A stretch of 64,000 nucleotides of DNA from Clostridiales bacterium (lineage in GTDB: Bacteria > Bacillota > Clostridia > Caldicoprobacterales > DTU083): positions 1 to 64,000 of the forward strand of contig DUSN01000070.1 in the NCBI GenBank assembly GCA_012842605.1, read 5' to 3'. Positions 46,693 to 57,370 of this stretch are shown piece after piece. The notes beneath the pieces were generated by a model. The model was not told where the DNA came from. It did not search any database and worked only from the letters and a program-made list of their open reading frames with translations. Numbering within the stretch: position 1 is the first letter of the stretch; each line of letters starts with the position of its first letter. The position numbers and the translations under genes were made by a program.

Positions 46693-46720
46693 TTGTATTC
46701 TAATATAAAAATGTTATACT
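46693..46720 (+). promoter_or_regulatory. Promoter of DUF4321-maf
   Basis: TTGTAT (46693-46698), 16 bases and TATACT (46715-46720). Confidence 0.5.
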
Positions 46721-46821
46721 TTAATTAAGTATGCCATTGGACAAACTGTATTTATAACATGTTGTTCGGGGCAAGATAAAGTATGGACATCTTGCTTGGG
46801 CTGATCCAAAGGAGGAATTTC

Positions 46822-47085
46822 ATGCGCAGAACAAGTGGACGTGGAACAGGCAGATTGCTGCTGTTTCTGTTGTGTGGTATCATCATTGGTACAATTTTGG
46901 GTCATATTTTGTCAATTTATCTTGATCACCCAATATTCAATAAAACTTTGATGCTGGGCACCAACGAAGATTACGTTACCATTAATCTGACTGTATTCTC
47001 CATCATTCTGGGATTTACATTATATGTGAATTTTGGGACCGTTATTGGTGTCATTATTGGATTGATCCTTTACTTTAGATCATGA
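46822..47085 (+). CDS. DUF4321 membrane protein
   Basis: An 87-residue protein with two membrane helices (about 10-30 and 52-84), matching DUF4321, which is almost always upstream of maf-mreB in Clostridia. AAAGGAGG precedes ATG 46822. It overlaps maf by four bases (ATGA). Function is unknown; context suggests a link to cell-shape control. Confidence 0.82.
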   Translation: MRRTSGRGTGRLLLFLLCGIIIGTILGHILSIYLDHPIFNKTLMLGTNEDYVTINLTVFSIILGFTLYVNFGTVIGVIIGLILYFRS

Positions 47086-47708
47086 AACCCTTGGTTGACA
47101 TTAAGAAGAAAATTGTATTGGCATCAGCTTCACCCAGAAGAAAGGAACTGCTGGCCCGGATGGGCTTTTCTTTTGATGTTTTTCCCAGCACATCAGAGGA
47201 GTCGAACAAGGAAATCTTTGCCTTGTCAGCCGCCGAACAGGTATGCATGCTTGCAGAACAAAAAGCCGAGGATACGGCGTCACGGATATTTCAGGATTGT
47301 CTTGTTATCGGGGCTGATACCATTGTGGTAAGAGACGGACAAATTTTAGGCAAACCCAAGGATCGGAAGGAAGCCGCAGCCATGCTGAGGTCTCTGCAGG
47401 GTTGCTGGCATGAGGTTCTCACTGGTATAGCCTTAATAGACCGGAAACTGAGTTACCGTGATAAAGCATTTGAATGTACTCGTGTTGAGATGATGCAACT
47501 GGATACATATCAAATTGAATGGTATTTAGACAGCGGTGAGTACGCTGATAAGGCAGGAGCATACGGAATCCAGGGTCTGGCTGCAGCCTTTATCCCCAGA
47601 ATAGATGGCTGTTATTTCAATGTTATGGGTCTGCCGCTTAACCTCCTTTACAAAATGTTACAAAGATATAAAACCTATGCAGGATATTACAGTACAGTTA
47701 TTGATTAA
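47082..47708 (+). CDS. maf: Maf family nucleoside triphosphate pyrophosphatase
   Basis: A 208-residue enzyme with A-S-A-S-P-R-R-K-E-L-L near residue 14 and G-A-D-T-I-V central to the active site. Maf proteins hydrolyse modified or canonical NTPs such as dTTP/UTP and arrest division in Bacillus when overmade. Start overlaps DUF4321. It precedes mreB and has the usual length. Substrate preference cannot be told. Confidence 0.93.
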   Translation: MKPLVDIKKKIVLASASPRRKELLARMGFSFDVFPSTSEESNKEIFALSAAEQVCMLAEQKAEDTASRIFQDCLVIGADTIVVRDGQILGKPKDRKEAAAMLRSLQGCWHEVLTGIALIDRKLSYRDKAFECTRVEMMQLDTYQIEWYLDSGEYADKAGAYGIQGLAAAFIPRIDGCYFNVMGLPLNLLYKMLQRYKTYAGYYSTVID

Positions 47709-47778
47709 GGCAAGTGTGGCAATAATGTATAATACAAGTATACACGGGCTTGACAAAAAATGGAGGGAGTTAGGATAA

Positions 47779-48810
<1,032 letters not shown>

Positions 48811-48822
48811 GGGGAATAAGCG

Positions 48823-49659
48823 TTGCCCCAGTTTTTCAAGAGATGGCTGCTGGTGATTGTCATTCTGCTGGCAATCCTGTTAACTGTGCTGATTATAATA
48901 ACTTCGGGACAACGAGATAATTTAACGGCGATAGAAGGGGTTGTTGGGAATTTCATTGCCCCTGTTCAGGGATTCATGTATCGCATAGCTACATCTATAT
49001 CTAATTTTATTCAATATATAGGTGAAAGGCGGCAGTTGTCGGAGCAGTATGAATACCTTAAGGACAGAGTTGCACAATTGGAAGAGCAGCAGCTATTAAT
49101 GGATGAAGTAATCAGAGAAAATCAACGGCTTAAGAGATTGCTGGATTTTAAAGAGGAAAATGAACAATTTAAGGTTTCCGGAGTCAGAATAACCGGCAAG
49201 AATCCCGGAAACTGGTTCAATACTCTTACAATAGACGCAGGATCAAATCAGGGTATAACTGTCAACATGGCTGTTGTCAACGATCAGGGATTAATCGGCC
49301 GGGTAATAGATGTAGGAAGCAATTGGGCTAAGGTAAGAACCATTGTGGACAGTCAAAGCTCAGTGAGTGCAATAATTGAAAGAACCCGGGACAATGGCAT
49401 GGTTAAGGGCAATAATTCACTTACCTTTGAAGATGGATTGTGCCGGATGATAAACCTGCCGCTGGACTCAGACGTTGTTGTGGGAGACAGGGTAATTACA
49501 TCAGGACTGGGTGAGATATTTCCGAAGGGGATTTATATCGGTGAGGTTATAGAAGTGGTGGATGAAAAAAGAGATATGTATAAAACAGCTATAATCAAGC
49601 CCGGTGCAGACTTTCAAAGGTTAGAGGAAGTTCTTGTAATCCGAACCGTGAACAAATGA
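48823..49659 (+). CDS. mreC: Rod shape-determining protein MreC
   Basis: A 278-residue protein with one N-terminal membrane helix (7-27), a coiled coil (about 65-110; Q-L-E-E-Q-Q near 85) and two beta-rich domains outside, as in MreC. It links MreB to PBPs. TTG 48823 follows AGGGGGA. Twelve bases separate it from mreB. Confidence 0.94.
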   Translation: MPQFFKRWLLVIVILLAILLTVLIIITSGQRDNLTAIEGVVGNFIAPVQGFMYRIATSISNFIQYIGERRQLSEQYEYLKDRVAQLEEQQLLMDEVIRENQRLKRLLDFKEENEQFKVSGVRITGKNPGNWFNTLTIDAGSNQGITVNMAVVNDQGLIGRVIDVGSNWAKVRTIVDSQSSVSAIIERTRDNGMVKGNNSLTFEDGLCRMINLPLDSDVVVGDRVITSGLGEIFPKGIYIGEVIEVVDEKRDMYKTAIIKPGADFQRLEEVLVIRTVNK

Positions 49660-49678
49660 AAGAGGCAGGAGTATTTGC

Positions 49679-50191
49679 ATGAAGTATTGGGTAATAGCAG
49701 CTATTCTGCTGTTAAACATCATTATTCAGTCCACCCTGCTTCCCTTCCTGCAAATTGTGGGCACACAGCCCGATACTTTAATCATGCTGGTTACCGGCTT
49801 CAGCCTGTTGGATGGCAGCGGAATAGGCATGACAATTGGGCTTGCAGGCGGCCTTATCCAGGATATAATGTACGGCGGATCGGTGGGACTTAATGCTATT
49901 CATTATATGTTAATCGGATACCTGATTGGTCTTGTGCATGATAAGATTTTCGTAGACAAACTGATTGTACCTGTATTCTTTGTTTTCTGCAGCTCTGTTC
50001 TCAGAGGCCTTATGATGATGGGTTATCTGTATTTTACGCGGGCGGAAGTACCGTTAAACTTCGGCTTTACCCTGGTGATTCTGCCCGAAGCTTTATATAC
50101 AGCCGCTGTTATGCCTTTAGTCTTTTATCTGCTAACCCTCTTGTTCAGCAAAAGCTTCATGAAAAAAAAGTGGCATTTCAGGAGAAGATGA
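49679..50191 (+). CDS. mreD: Rod shape-determining protein MreD
   Basis: A 170-residue, five- to six-helix membrane protein. The G-L-x-x-G-L-I-Q-D-I-M-Y-G motif near residue 54-66 is typical of MreD. It forms the elongasome with MreC, RodA and PBP2. AGGAG precedes the ATG. The stop codon lies inside the loop of the operon's terminator hairpin. Confidence 0.92.
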   Translation: MKYWVIAAILLLNIIIQSTLLPFLQIVGTQPDTLIMLVTGFSLLDGSGIGMTIGLAGGLIQDIMYGGSVGLNAIHYMLIGYLIGLVHDKIFVDKLIVPVFFVFCSSVLRGLMMMGYLYFTRAEVPLNFGFTLVILPEALYTAAVMPLVFYLLTLLFSKSFMKKKWHFRRR

Positions 50192-50208
50192 CTTCTCCTT
50201 TTTTATTT
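50180..50208 (+). terminator. Terminator overlapping the end of mreD
   Basis: AGGAGAAG pairs with CTTCTCCT around ATGA, then TTTTTTATTT. The mreD stop TGA (50189-50191) is in the loop, so ribosomes finishing mreD may affect termination into the PBP2 gene. Confidence 0.75.
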
Positions 50209-50267
50209 GAGTGTATCATGGTAGAATATATATGTTCGATATACCCGAGGGGAATGGTTGACCTGTT

Positions 50268-52673
50268 ATGATGATGAAAAAGCTGTTGAAATTGATTAAG
50301 AACCGGTACTTTATTTTCGGTTTGATTATAACAATTATGTTTGGAATACTGGGATTTCGTCTTGCATACCTAACAGTGGATATGGGCGAGTATTATTACA
50401 AAATGGCTCAGGAACGGAAAAAAATAGAGGTTACCCTGAAAGGGGCCAGAGGCAATATCCTGGACCGCAACGGCATCCCTTTGGCTGTAAACCGTCAGAT
50501 TTATGTTGCGCAGGTTGACCGGAAATGGCTGCCAGCAGGTGATGAGGAAATAAACAGCATTCTCATGCAAGCAATAGAAATCATTGAACAGAACGGCGAT
50601 AACATACTGGATAACATACCCATTAAAAACGGAGTTAAGGTTTACGAGGATATTGTACCTTATGTTGTCGATGGTTATTATTATGACTTTGGAACTGAAG
50701 ATGCAGAAACTCACATTAAGCGATACAACACCTGGAGGAAAGAAGCCGGCATAAGCAGGGATCTCCCGGCCGATCAGATGCTGGCCTACTTACGTGAGCG
50801 TTATAAAGTAGATCCGTCCGTTTCAGACGAGCTGGCCAGGAAGATAATATCTATCCGCCTGGATATGTATTTTAACCGCTATAAGCAGGACGAGCCCATA
50901 AAGATTGCTGAAGATATCAGCAGCAGGACTGTTTCGCATTTAGAAACCTATGCGGATGAACTGCCCGGTATACAGACAGTAATAGAACTGGGGAGGTATT
51001 ATCCATATGGCACCAGTGCCCAGCACATTGTAGGCTATGTAGGAAGGATTACGCAAAACAATATAGACTCCTACCAAAAGCTTTACGGCAAGTCGCCTGC
51101 TGAGGATGGCTATAATATTTACAGCGACAAATACGGACAGGAAGGAATTGAAGCGTATGCCGAAAAATGGCTGACCGGCAATACCTTTGACAAGCACGGG
51201 TACCTGGAAGCGGAAGTGGATGCTTCCCGGCGGGTTATTAAGGTTTTGGATCAAAAACTGCCAAAGAATGGAAATGATGTGGTACTGACATTGGATATAC
51301 GGCTTCAAAGGATGGCAGAAACTGTCCTGGCTGAATACATTGAGAAAATGAGGGAAGGCATTGAGCCCTATGAAGGGGACAACCAGGCACCATTGGCCAA
51401 TACCGGTGCTGCTGTTATACTTGATGTGGATACCGGGGAAATCCTGGCCATGGCCAGCTATGCAAACAGCAAATATGTATATGACCTGAATGATTTTGCA
51501 AGGGGTATCACAAAGACCGAGTACAGCAACCTGCAAAACGATCCCTCCAGACCACTTTTTCCAATAGCATTTCAGGGAGGACAGCTGCCGGGTTCAGTAT
51601 TCAAGATGCTGGTGGGAATTGCTGCATTAGAAGAAGGCAAGGTAACCCCTGGAGAAACCATACTGGACCGTTTCAGGCTCAGGCCTTCTGCACCTGCCTG
51701 TTCGTCTAAAAACGGACATGGAAGGATAAATCTGATGGACGCTCTTAAGGTATCCTGCAACTATTATTTTACTGCTATAGGCGACCGTCTGAATATATGG
51801 GACCTTCATAAGTGGGCAGTAAGGTTTGGCCTGCATGGGCCTACCGGTCTTGAGATTCTTTCTCTTGACGGCAAAACTGACTTTAATGTTGTAGCCAATC
51901 CGGATGTTGTAGAGGGAAACCGGCGCAGAACAGCTTTCAGCAGTGTCAAGCGCATCATGAGCACCAAATACAACATAGAACTGACAGATGAACAGGCATG
52001 GGATTTAATTGATATAGACAGGCAGTATACCAAACTGGTCAATTATCTCAGAGATAATGGCTTGTTTAAAGCGGATGATAGAAAAGTTCATGATGCAGCC
52101 AATGATCTGCTTAATATATTTTATGAAGGCAGATGGAGTGACTGGGAGTTCCTCCGGGTATTTATAGGGCAAAGTGCCACCAGTGTCACTCCTTTAGCTG
52201 TTGCCAGGTACATTGCGGCAATAGCTAATGGGAACCGGGTTATGGAAACCCATGTGGTAAAACAGGTTCGCTCTCCTGAAGGCCAGGTTATTAAGGAAAC
52301 CAAACCTAAATACGTTAAACTGGATATAAAGGATAGAAATATAGCAGCTATTAAGGAAGGGATGCGGCGAGTTGTTTATGAACGAGGAGGAACCGGATAC
52401 AACGCATTTGCTGGACTGGATCCTTCCATAACACTGGGAGGCAAAACAGGTACCGCTCAGGTAAAACCAGGTATCGTGGAGCGTAATACTGCATGGTTTA
52501 CTGCGTTTACGCCATATGATGACCCGGAAATAGCAGTTGCAGTGGTAGTGCCGAACGGTAAGACTGCAGGAAACACAGCTCACATTGCAAGGCGCATAAT
52601 AGAGGAATACTACAAGATAACGAGGAGTGAGCAGGGCAATGCTCTTCCTGATACCAATGAACTGGTTCGGTAA
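50268..52673 (+). CDS. Penicillin-binding protein 2 (transpeptidase)
   Basis: An 801-residue class B PBP with an N-terminal membrane helix, a long pedestal (about 60-330), and a transpeptidase domain with S-V-F-K (catalytic Ser), S-C-N and K-T-G-T. It crosslinks peptidoglycan during elongation with RodA (54701-55858). It is longer than E. coli PBP2 (633) mainly through extra residues in the pedestal and between the SxN and KTG motifs. GAGGGG lies about 15 bases before the ATG, an unusually wide gap, and in-frame stops exclude earlier starts. Confidence 0.93.
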   Translation: MMMKKLLKLIKNRYFIFGLIITIMFGILGFRLAYLTVDMGEYYYKMAQERKKIEVTLKGARGNILDRNGIPLAVNRQIYVAQVDRKWLPAGDEEINSILMQAIEIIEQNGDNILDNIPIKNGVKVYEDIVPYVVDGYYYDFGTEDAETHIKRYNTWRKEAGISRDLPADQMLAYLRERYKVDPSVSDELARKIISIRLDMYFNRYKQDEPIKIAEDISSRTVSHLETYADELPGIQTVIELGRYYPYGTSAQHIVGYVGRITQNNIDSYQKLYGKSPAEDGYNIYSDKYGQEGIEAYAEKWLTGNTFDKHGYLEAEVDASRRVIKVLDQKLPKNGNDVVLTLDIRLQRMAETVLAEYIEKMREGIEPYEGDNQAPLANTGAAVILDVDTGEILAMASYANSKYVYDLNDFARGITKTEYSNLQNDPSRPLFPIAFQGGQLPGSVFKMLVGIAALEEGKVTPGETILDRFRLRPSAPACSSKNGHGRINLMDALKVSCNYYFTAIGDRLNIWDLHKWAVRFGLHGPTGLEILSLDGKTDFNVVANPDVVEGNRRRTAFSSVKRIMSTKYNIELTDEQAWDLIDIDRQYTKLVNYLRDNGLFKADDRKVHDAANDLLNIFYEGRWSDWEFLRVFIGQSATSVTPLAVARYIAAIANGNRVMETHVVKQVRSPEGQVIKETKPKYVKLDIKDRNIAAIKEGMRRVVYERGGTGYNAFAGLDPSITLGGKTGTAQVKPGIVERNTAWFTAFTPYDDPEIAVAVVVPNGKTAGNTAHIARRIIEEYYKITRSEQGNALPDTNELVR

Positions 52674-52771
52674 CAGTAAAAATGTTGCAGTCAAATAGAG
52701 GATTTTGTGTTAATTTGTAGAATGTAAATAAGATTAGTAATGAGCAGTGACAACGGGGGATATGGGACAAT

Positions 52772-53455
52772 ATGACACAACAGCCGGTTGTTTTTAAAGG
52801 TACTCGTAAAGGACTCAGTATCTACATCGCTAATGATGCAAAGATAGAAGATATCCGCAGTGCAGCAGACAGCAAGCTAAAATCCGGAAAGCCTTTTTTT
52901 GACGGAGCAACGGTTAATTTAACCTTTTTAGGCAGAGAATTTAATTCCCAGGAGCAATCACAGCTGCTGGAGCTTTTTGCCCAGTATATGAAAATCGGCA
53001 CCGTGGAGTTCACACAGGCTCCAGCCAGGCAGGAGGAATACCCTTCTGATGATCATTATAATTTCTTTGACGGTATTGAGGAAGGAATGGCCCGGTTTGT
53101 CCGGGGTACGGTGAGGAGCGGTCAGCGGATTTTCTATGAAGGTAATATTGTAGTAATCGGCGATGTTAACCCCGGGGGTGAAGTAATAGCCGGAGGCAAT
53201 ATACTTGTTCTTGGTACATTGAGGGGTATAGCCTATGCGGGGGCTACCGGCAATTCAAGCGCAGTGGTAGCTTCTTATTGCCTGCAGCCCACTCAGCTGA
53301 GAATAGCTGGTTATATAACCCGGGCGCCTGAAGGAGAGACCATAAAGCCGCCTTATCCGGAGGTGGCATACATAAAAGGGGACCAGTTGATCATTGAGCC
53401 CTATCTGCCAGGTAAAGGGAAACAAGCAGAATCGATACTGCAAACTAAAGTCTGA
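52772..53455 (+). CDS. minC: Septum site-determining protein MinC
   Basis: A 227-residue FtsZ inhibitor with an N-terminal domain (1-95) and a C-terminal beta-helix (about 105-205) carrying G-D-V-N-P-G-G-E-V-I-A-G-G-N-I. It is recruited by MinD. The three min genes are closely packed (gaps of 17 and 8 bases). Confidence 0.95.
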   Translation: MTQQPVVFKGTRKGLSIYIANDAKIEDIRSAADSKLKSGKPFFDGATVNLTFLGREFNSQEQSQLLELFAQYMKIGTVEFTQAPARQEEYPSDDHYNFFDGIEEGMARFVRGTVRSGQRIFYEGNIVVIGDVNPGGEVIAGGNILVLGTLRGIAYAGATGNSSAVVASYCLQPTQLRIAGYITRAPEGETIKPPYPEVAYIKGDQLIIEPYLPGKGKQAESILQTKV

Positions 53456-53472
53456 TATAGGGGGAAATGTAC

Positions 53473-54282
53473 ATGGGAGAAGTAATAGTAATCACATCCG
53501 GAAAGGGTGGGGTAGGAAAGACTACAACTACTGCCAATATAGGCACTGCTTTAGCCCTTGAAGGAAAAAAGGTTGTGTTGATAGATGCCGATATCGGGCT
53601 TCGCAATCTGGATGTTGTAATGGGATTGGAAAACAGAATTGTATATGATCTTGTAGATGTGGTAGAAGGGACCTGCAGGCTTAAGCAGGCCCTGATTAGG
53701 GACAAGCGTTTCAATGGTTTGCATTTGCTGCCGGCAGCCCAAACCCGGGATAAAAATGCCGTCACTCCGGCTCAGATGCAAAAGCTTTGTGAAGAACTCA
53801 AGCAGCACTTTGACTTTATATTGATAGATTGTCCGGCAGGCATAGAGCAGGGATTTAAAAATGCTATTGCCGGTGCCGACAAGGCTGTTGTTGTTACAGT
53901 ACCGGAAGTTTCCGCAGTGAGGGATGCGGACAGGATTATAGGACTTTTAGCATCCAATGAGCTGCCCAATCCCCTGCTGATAGTCAATAGACTGCGGATG
54001 GATATGGTTAAGCGGGGAGACATGATGGACATCGATGACACTATCGACATCCTGGGGGTTGATCTTTTAGGTGTGGTGCCCGATGATGAAAAGATCATAG
54101 TATCCAGCAATCGCGGAGAACCCGCTGTAACTGAGGATTCCTCACTGGCAGGACAGGCATACCGCAATATAGCGAAACGGCTTTTAGGCGAGGATGTTCC
54201 TTTAATGAACCTGCAGACTGAGGAAACCTTCATGGATAAATTGCGCAAGCTTTTTTCTGGAAAAAACAAAAAGAAACATTGA
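53473..54282 (+). CDS. minD: Septum site-determining protein MinD
   Basis: A 269-residue membrane ATPase with the deviant Walker A G-K-G-G-V-G-K-T-T-T and a C-terminal amphipathic helix (M-D-K-L-R-K-L-F) for lipid binding. It recruits MinC and is released by MinE. ATG 53473 is chosen over 53467 because the ribosome site GGGGG is eight bases away. Confidence 0.97.
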   Translation: MGEVIVITSGKGGVGKTTTTANIGTALALEGKKVVLIDADIGLRNLDVVMGLENRIVYDLVDVVEGTCRLKQALIRDKRFNGLHLLPAAQTRDKNAVTPAQMQKLCEELKQHFDFILIDCPAGIEQGFKNAIAGADKAVVVTVPEVSAVRDADRIIGLLASNELPNPLLIVNRLRMDMVKRGDMMDIDDTIDILGVDLLGVVPDDEKIIVSSNRGEPAVTEDSSLAGQAYRNIAKRLLGEDVPLMNLQTEETFMDKLRKLFSGKNKKKH

Positions 54283-54290
54283 AGGGGTGA

Positions 54291-54587
54291 ATGGCATTGC
54301 TGGATTTTTTCAAATTTTTCGGTAAGGAAGAAAATAAGAGCAAGGACATAGCAAAAGAAAGACTGAAGCTGGTGCTCATTCATGACCGCGCCAATGTATC
54401 CCCCAAATTTCTTGACTTGATTAAAGGCGATATTATAAAGGTAATTTCCAATTACATGGAAATTGATGAAACCGGCTTGGACATACGTTTATCCAGGATT
54501 GAGCAGGAAGATGACAATTATACATCAGCACTTGTAGCCAATATACCAATCAAGAGAATGAAGAACATAGGAAAGAACAACGGATAG
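54291..54587 (+). CDS. minE: Cell division topological factor MinE
   Basis: A 98-residue protein with an N-terminal membrane-targeting and MinD-binding part (L-D-F-F-K-F-F and R-L-K-L-V-L-I-H-D-R) and a C-terminal topological domain. MinE makes MinCD oscillate between poles. Its presence shows a pole-to-pole oscillator rather than only a MinJ/DivIVA system. AAGGGG precedes the ATG. Confidence 0.96.
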   Translation: MALLDFFKFFGKEENKSKDIAKERLKLVLIHDRANVSPKFLDLIKGDIIKVISNYMEIDETGLDIRLSRIEQEDDNYTSALVANIPIKRMKNIGKNNG

Positions 54588-54594
54588 GAATTAC

Positions 54595-54620
54595 AGGAGG
54601 GCAGATGCTCTCCTTTTTGT
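54595..54620 (+). terminator. Terminator after minE
   Basis: AGGAGGGC pairs with GCTCTCCT around AGAT, followed by TTTTTGTTT. Confidence 0.75.
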
Positions 54621-54700
54621 TTCCTGTGCCGGCCTTCTATTCTCATATATAATTCATTATGATATAATTAGTCATAATCATATAGGATGGAGTAGACTGC

Positions 54701-55858
54701 ATGTTTGATAAGAGGCTGATCAGGAATTTTGACTTCTTTTTGCTTTTTTTAATAATATTAATAACCGGATTGGGTCTGGTAGGAATAGTGCTGGCCACCC
54801 GTTCTCCTGTAGAAGGAGCTGACGGTGCTGTTTCAGAAGCTATCGGCAGCTTTAACCTGTATGCGGTAAAGCTTCAGATAATCTGGTTCGCTACCGGGCT
54901 GATACTTATGGCCATTGCTGTCAGCATAGACTATCATGTTATCAGTGATCTTTCTCTATATGGTTATCTGGTTGTTATAGGATTGCTGATTGTGGTGCAG
55001 TTTTTTGGCACAAAGGGAGGCGGCGCGCAAAGCTGGATTGCCATCGGGCCTTATAGAATGCAGCCCTCCGAGTTTTCAAAAATTGCAGTTATCCTTATGC
55101 TGGCACGTATTATATCAAAGAGAGAAGAAAAAGGCATTAATAACTTTACAAGCATACTCCTGCTGCTGCTGGCATTAGCCATCCCATTTGTGTTAATAAT
55201 TATTCAGCCGGATTTTGGAACCGCCATGGTTTTAATAGTTATTTTTGCGGGTATGATTTTTATTGGCGGAATTAAGTACAGGTTCATTTTAATTGCTATT
55301 TGTGCCGGTTTAGCTGTAATACCCGTTGTATGGTTTTCTTTTTTGGATGACTACCAGAAAAACCGCATATTAATATACCTTAATCCAGGCATGGATCCTT
55401 TAGGCAGTGGTTACCATGTTCTGCAGTCAATCATGTCCATTGGCTCGGGGCAGCTGACCGGTCGGTTGGGAAGCGGCGGATTTTTATTTGAAAATATGCT
55501 GAGTCAGCTGGACTTCCTGCCGGCAAAGGATACAGACTTTATTTTTTCGGTAATTGCCGAAGCACTGGGTTTTGTAGGCGGTATCACAGTTATCCTGCTG
55601 TATTTTATGCTCATAATGAGAACCCTGCGGACAGCAACCCGGTCCAGGGATACCTTAGGTTCACTTATATGCATCGGGGTAGCTTCCATGGTTTTGTTCC
55701 ATGTATTTGAGAATATCGGCATGACAATGGGCATCATGCCAATCACGGGCATTCCGCTGCCATTTATGAGCTACGGAGGCAGCTCCATGTGGACCAATAT
55801 GGTTTCTTTCGGTCTGGTTCTTAATGTCGGCATGCGCAGGCAGAAGATCAAGTTTTAG
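54701..55858 (+). CDS. rodA: Peptidoglycan glycosyltransferase RodA (SEDS)
   Basis: A 385-residue SEDS protein with ten membrane helices. Q-P-S-E-F-S-K near residue 125 and the G[12 protein letters not shown] near the end are diagnostic. It polymerises glycan strands with PBP2. It may equally be an FtsW/SpoVE paralogue, but gene context near mre/PBP2 supports RodA. GGATGGAG is upstream. Confidence 0.93.
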   Translation: MFDKRLIRNFDFFLLFLIILITGLGLVGIVLATRSPVEGADGAVSEAIGSFNLYAVKLQIIWFATGLILMAIAVSIDYHVISDLSLYGYLVVIGLLIVVQFFGTKGGGAQSWIAIGPYRMQPSEFSKIAVILMLARIISKREEKGINNFTSILLLLLALAIPFVLIIIQPDFGTAMVLIVIFAGMIFIGGIKYRFILIAICAGLAVIPVVWFSFLDDYQKNRILIYLNPGMDPLGSGYHVLQSIMSIGSGQLTGRLGSGGFLFENMLSQLDFLPAKDTDFIFSVIAEALGFVGGITVILLYFMLIMRTLRTATRSRDTLGSLICIGVASMVLFHVFENIGMTMGIMPITGIPLPFMSYGGSSMWTNMVSFGLVLNVGMRRQKIKF

Positions 55859-55869
55859 GAGGTTGTTTT

Positions 55870-56298
55870 TTGAATATAGCATTAATTGCCCATGATAAGA
55901 AAAAAGAAGATATGATAAATTTATGCATAGCATATCAGCCAATTTTGGAGAAGCACAACCTTTGTGCTACCGGAACTACCGGCAGGCTGATATCCGAAGC
56001 TACCGGGCTGAATATCCATCGGTACTTGTCCGGGCCTATGGGAGGAGATCAGCAGATAGGTTCTAAAGTGGCCTACAACAAAATAGATCTGGTGATTTTT
56101 TTAAGGGATCCGCTGACTGCTCAGCCCCATGAGCCTGATGTTAATGCTTTGCTCAGGCTTTGTGATGTGCATAATATTCCCCTGGCTACCAATCTGGCCA
56201 CTGCTGAGGCTATGCTGAAGGCAGTGGAACGGGGAGATCTGGACTGGCGCTATCTGGTAAATCCTCCAGATAAGCAGAATGACTTTACAGAATCTTGA
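55870..56298 (+). CDS. mgsA: Methylglyoxal synthase
   Basis: A 142-residue enzyme that converts dihydroxyacetone phosphate to methylglyoxal. The conserved [10 protein letters not shown] contains the catalytic Asp, and the [10 protein letters not shown] segment is also present. TTG 55870 follows GGAGG. It commonly sits between rodA and spoIVFA in Clostridia. It likely relieves phosphate shortage or sugar-phosphate stress. Confidence 0.96.
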   Translation: MNIALIAHDKKKEDMINLCIAYQPILEKHNLCATGTTGRLISEATGLNIHRYLSGPMGGDQQIGSKVAYNKIDLVIFLRDPLTAQPHEPDVNALLRLCDVHNIPLATNLATAEAMLKAVERGDLDWRYLVNPPDKQNDFTES

Positions 56299-56403
56299 AG
56301 CAGTATTCTTTATATGTAGTGCATATTCGGTATTCCTCCTAAATATATTTTATCAAGGAGACATGCATGCAGCTGCTTCAGCTGATATGAGGAGGAACCG
56401 TAT

Positions 56404-57366
56404 ATGGATGAAAAACAGCCTGTTGTTATACAGGGAAGACCGATAAACAGGGAAAGACCAAGAGAAAGAGCTGAATTCACCCATTATACCCGCCTGGGTT
56501 CATCCAGGGTTCAAAGCGGGTCAGGCAGGTATGGGCTGTCTGCTCTGCGGGAAGCCGGCAGCAGCACAGGCCAGGAAAGAATGCGCATTCGCACCGGCAC
56601 TGCCGGAATTGAGGGGCTGCGTACCCGTATCCGTTCTGCTGCCGGCCGTATCGGCACAGCTGCCGGTCCGCGCCCGAGAAGGCATAATTCGGAAAAAGAA
56701 TTGCCTAACGGTAATTTAATGATTAAAATAGCAATTTCAGTTATAATTGCTTTCGCTGTATTTTTGCTTAACAGCATCAAGCTGCCTCTTGCACAGTCTT
56801 TGGTGGATCATGTAAGGACAGCTATTACTCATGAGTTTGATCTGGAAGAAGCCCTGGGCAAACTGAAATTTGTAGGAGATATCCTCCCTGATAAAGTAAA
56901 GGCGGTGTTTGGATATAATACCGGCCAGTCTGAGGATGAAGAAGATGAAATACCAACCTTTGCTTCTCCTGTCCGGGGTGAAGTTGTCCGAAGGTTTGGA
57001 GAAAAAGTTGTACAGGAAGGTTCTAACAAGGCATTCACCAATCAGGGCATTGATGTGAAAACAGCTGAAGGCGCATCCATATATGCTGCAGCTGACGGTG
57101 TGGTGGCTGCAGTAGAAAAGCATGAGCTGTACGGTCAGTCCATCTGGCTGGATCATGGCAACCGGGTATTTACCTTTTACGGCAGGTGCGGGCAGATAGA
57201 TGTTAAGCCCGGCCAGAGGGTGCGTACAGGATATAAAATGGGCACCGTTGACCAATCCAATGAAGGGGAATCGGTATTGCATTTTCAGGTATGGATAAAT
57301 GATAAACCGGAAGACCCGCTTAGTGTCATTAAGACCGGCAAGGATACGGAAGGTCAAGGGGTGTAA
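56404..57366 (+). CDS. SpoIVFA-like protein with degenerate M23 (LytM) domain
   Basis: A 320-residue protein: an Arg/Gly-rich cytoplasmic N-terminus (1-100), one membrane helix (about 104-123), then a C-terminal LytM-like domain (about 190-310). The usual zinc ligands are missing: the H-x-x-x-D position reads N-Q-G-I-D, and the H-x-H position reads L-H-F-Q-V. Hence it is not an active peptidase. SpoIVFA of Bacillus has the same degenerate fold and holds SpoIVFB inactive. The next gene is SpoIVFB-like. GAGGAGG precedes the ATG. Confidence 0.82.
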   Translation: MDEKQPVVIQGRPINRERPRERAEFTHYTRLGSSRVQSGSGRYGLSALREAGSSTGQERMRIRTGTAGIEGLRTRIRSAAGRIGTAAGPRPRRHNSEKELPNGNLMIKIAISVIIAFAVFLLNSIKLPLAQSLVDHVRTAITHEFDLEEALGKLKFVGDILPDKVKAVFGYNTGQSEDEEDEIPTFASPVRGEVVRRFGEKVVQEGSNKAFTNQGIDVKTAEGASIYAAADGVVAAVEKHELYGQSIWLDHGNRVFTFYGRCGQIDVKPGQRVRTGYKMGTVDQSNEGESVLHFQVWINDKPEDPLSVIKTGKDTEGQGV

Positions 57367-57370
57367 ACGG

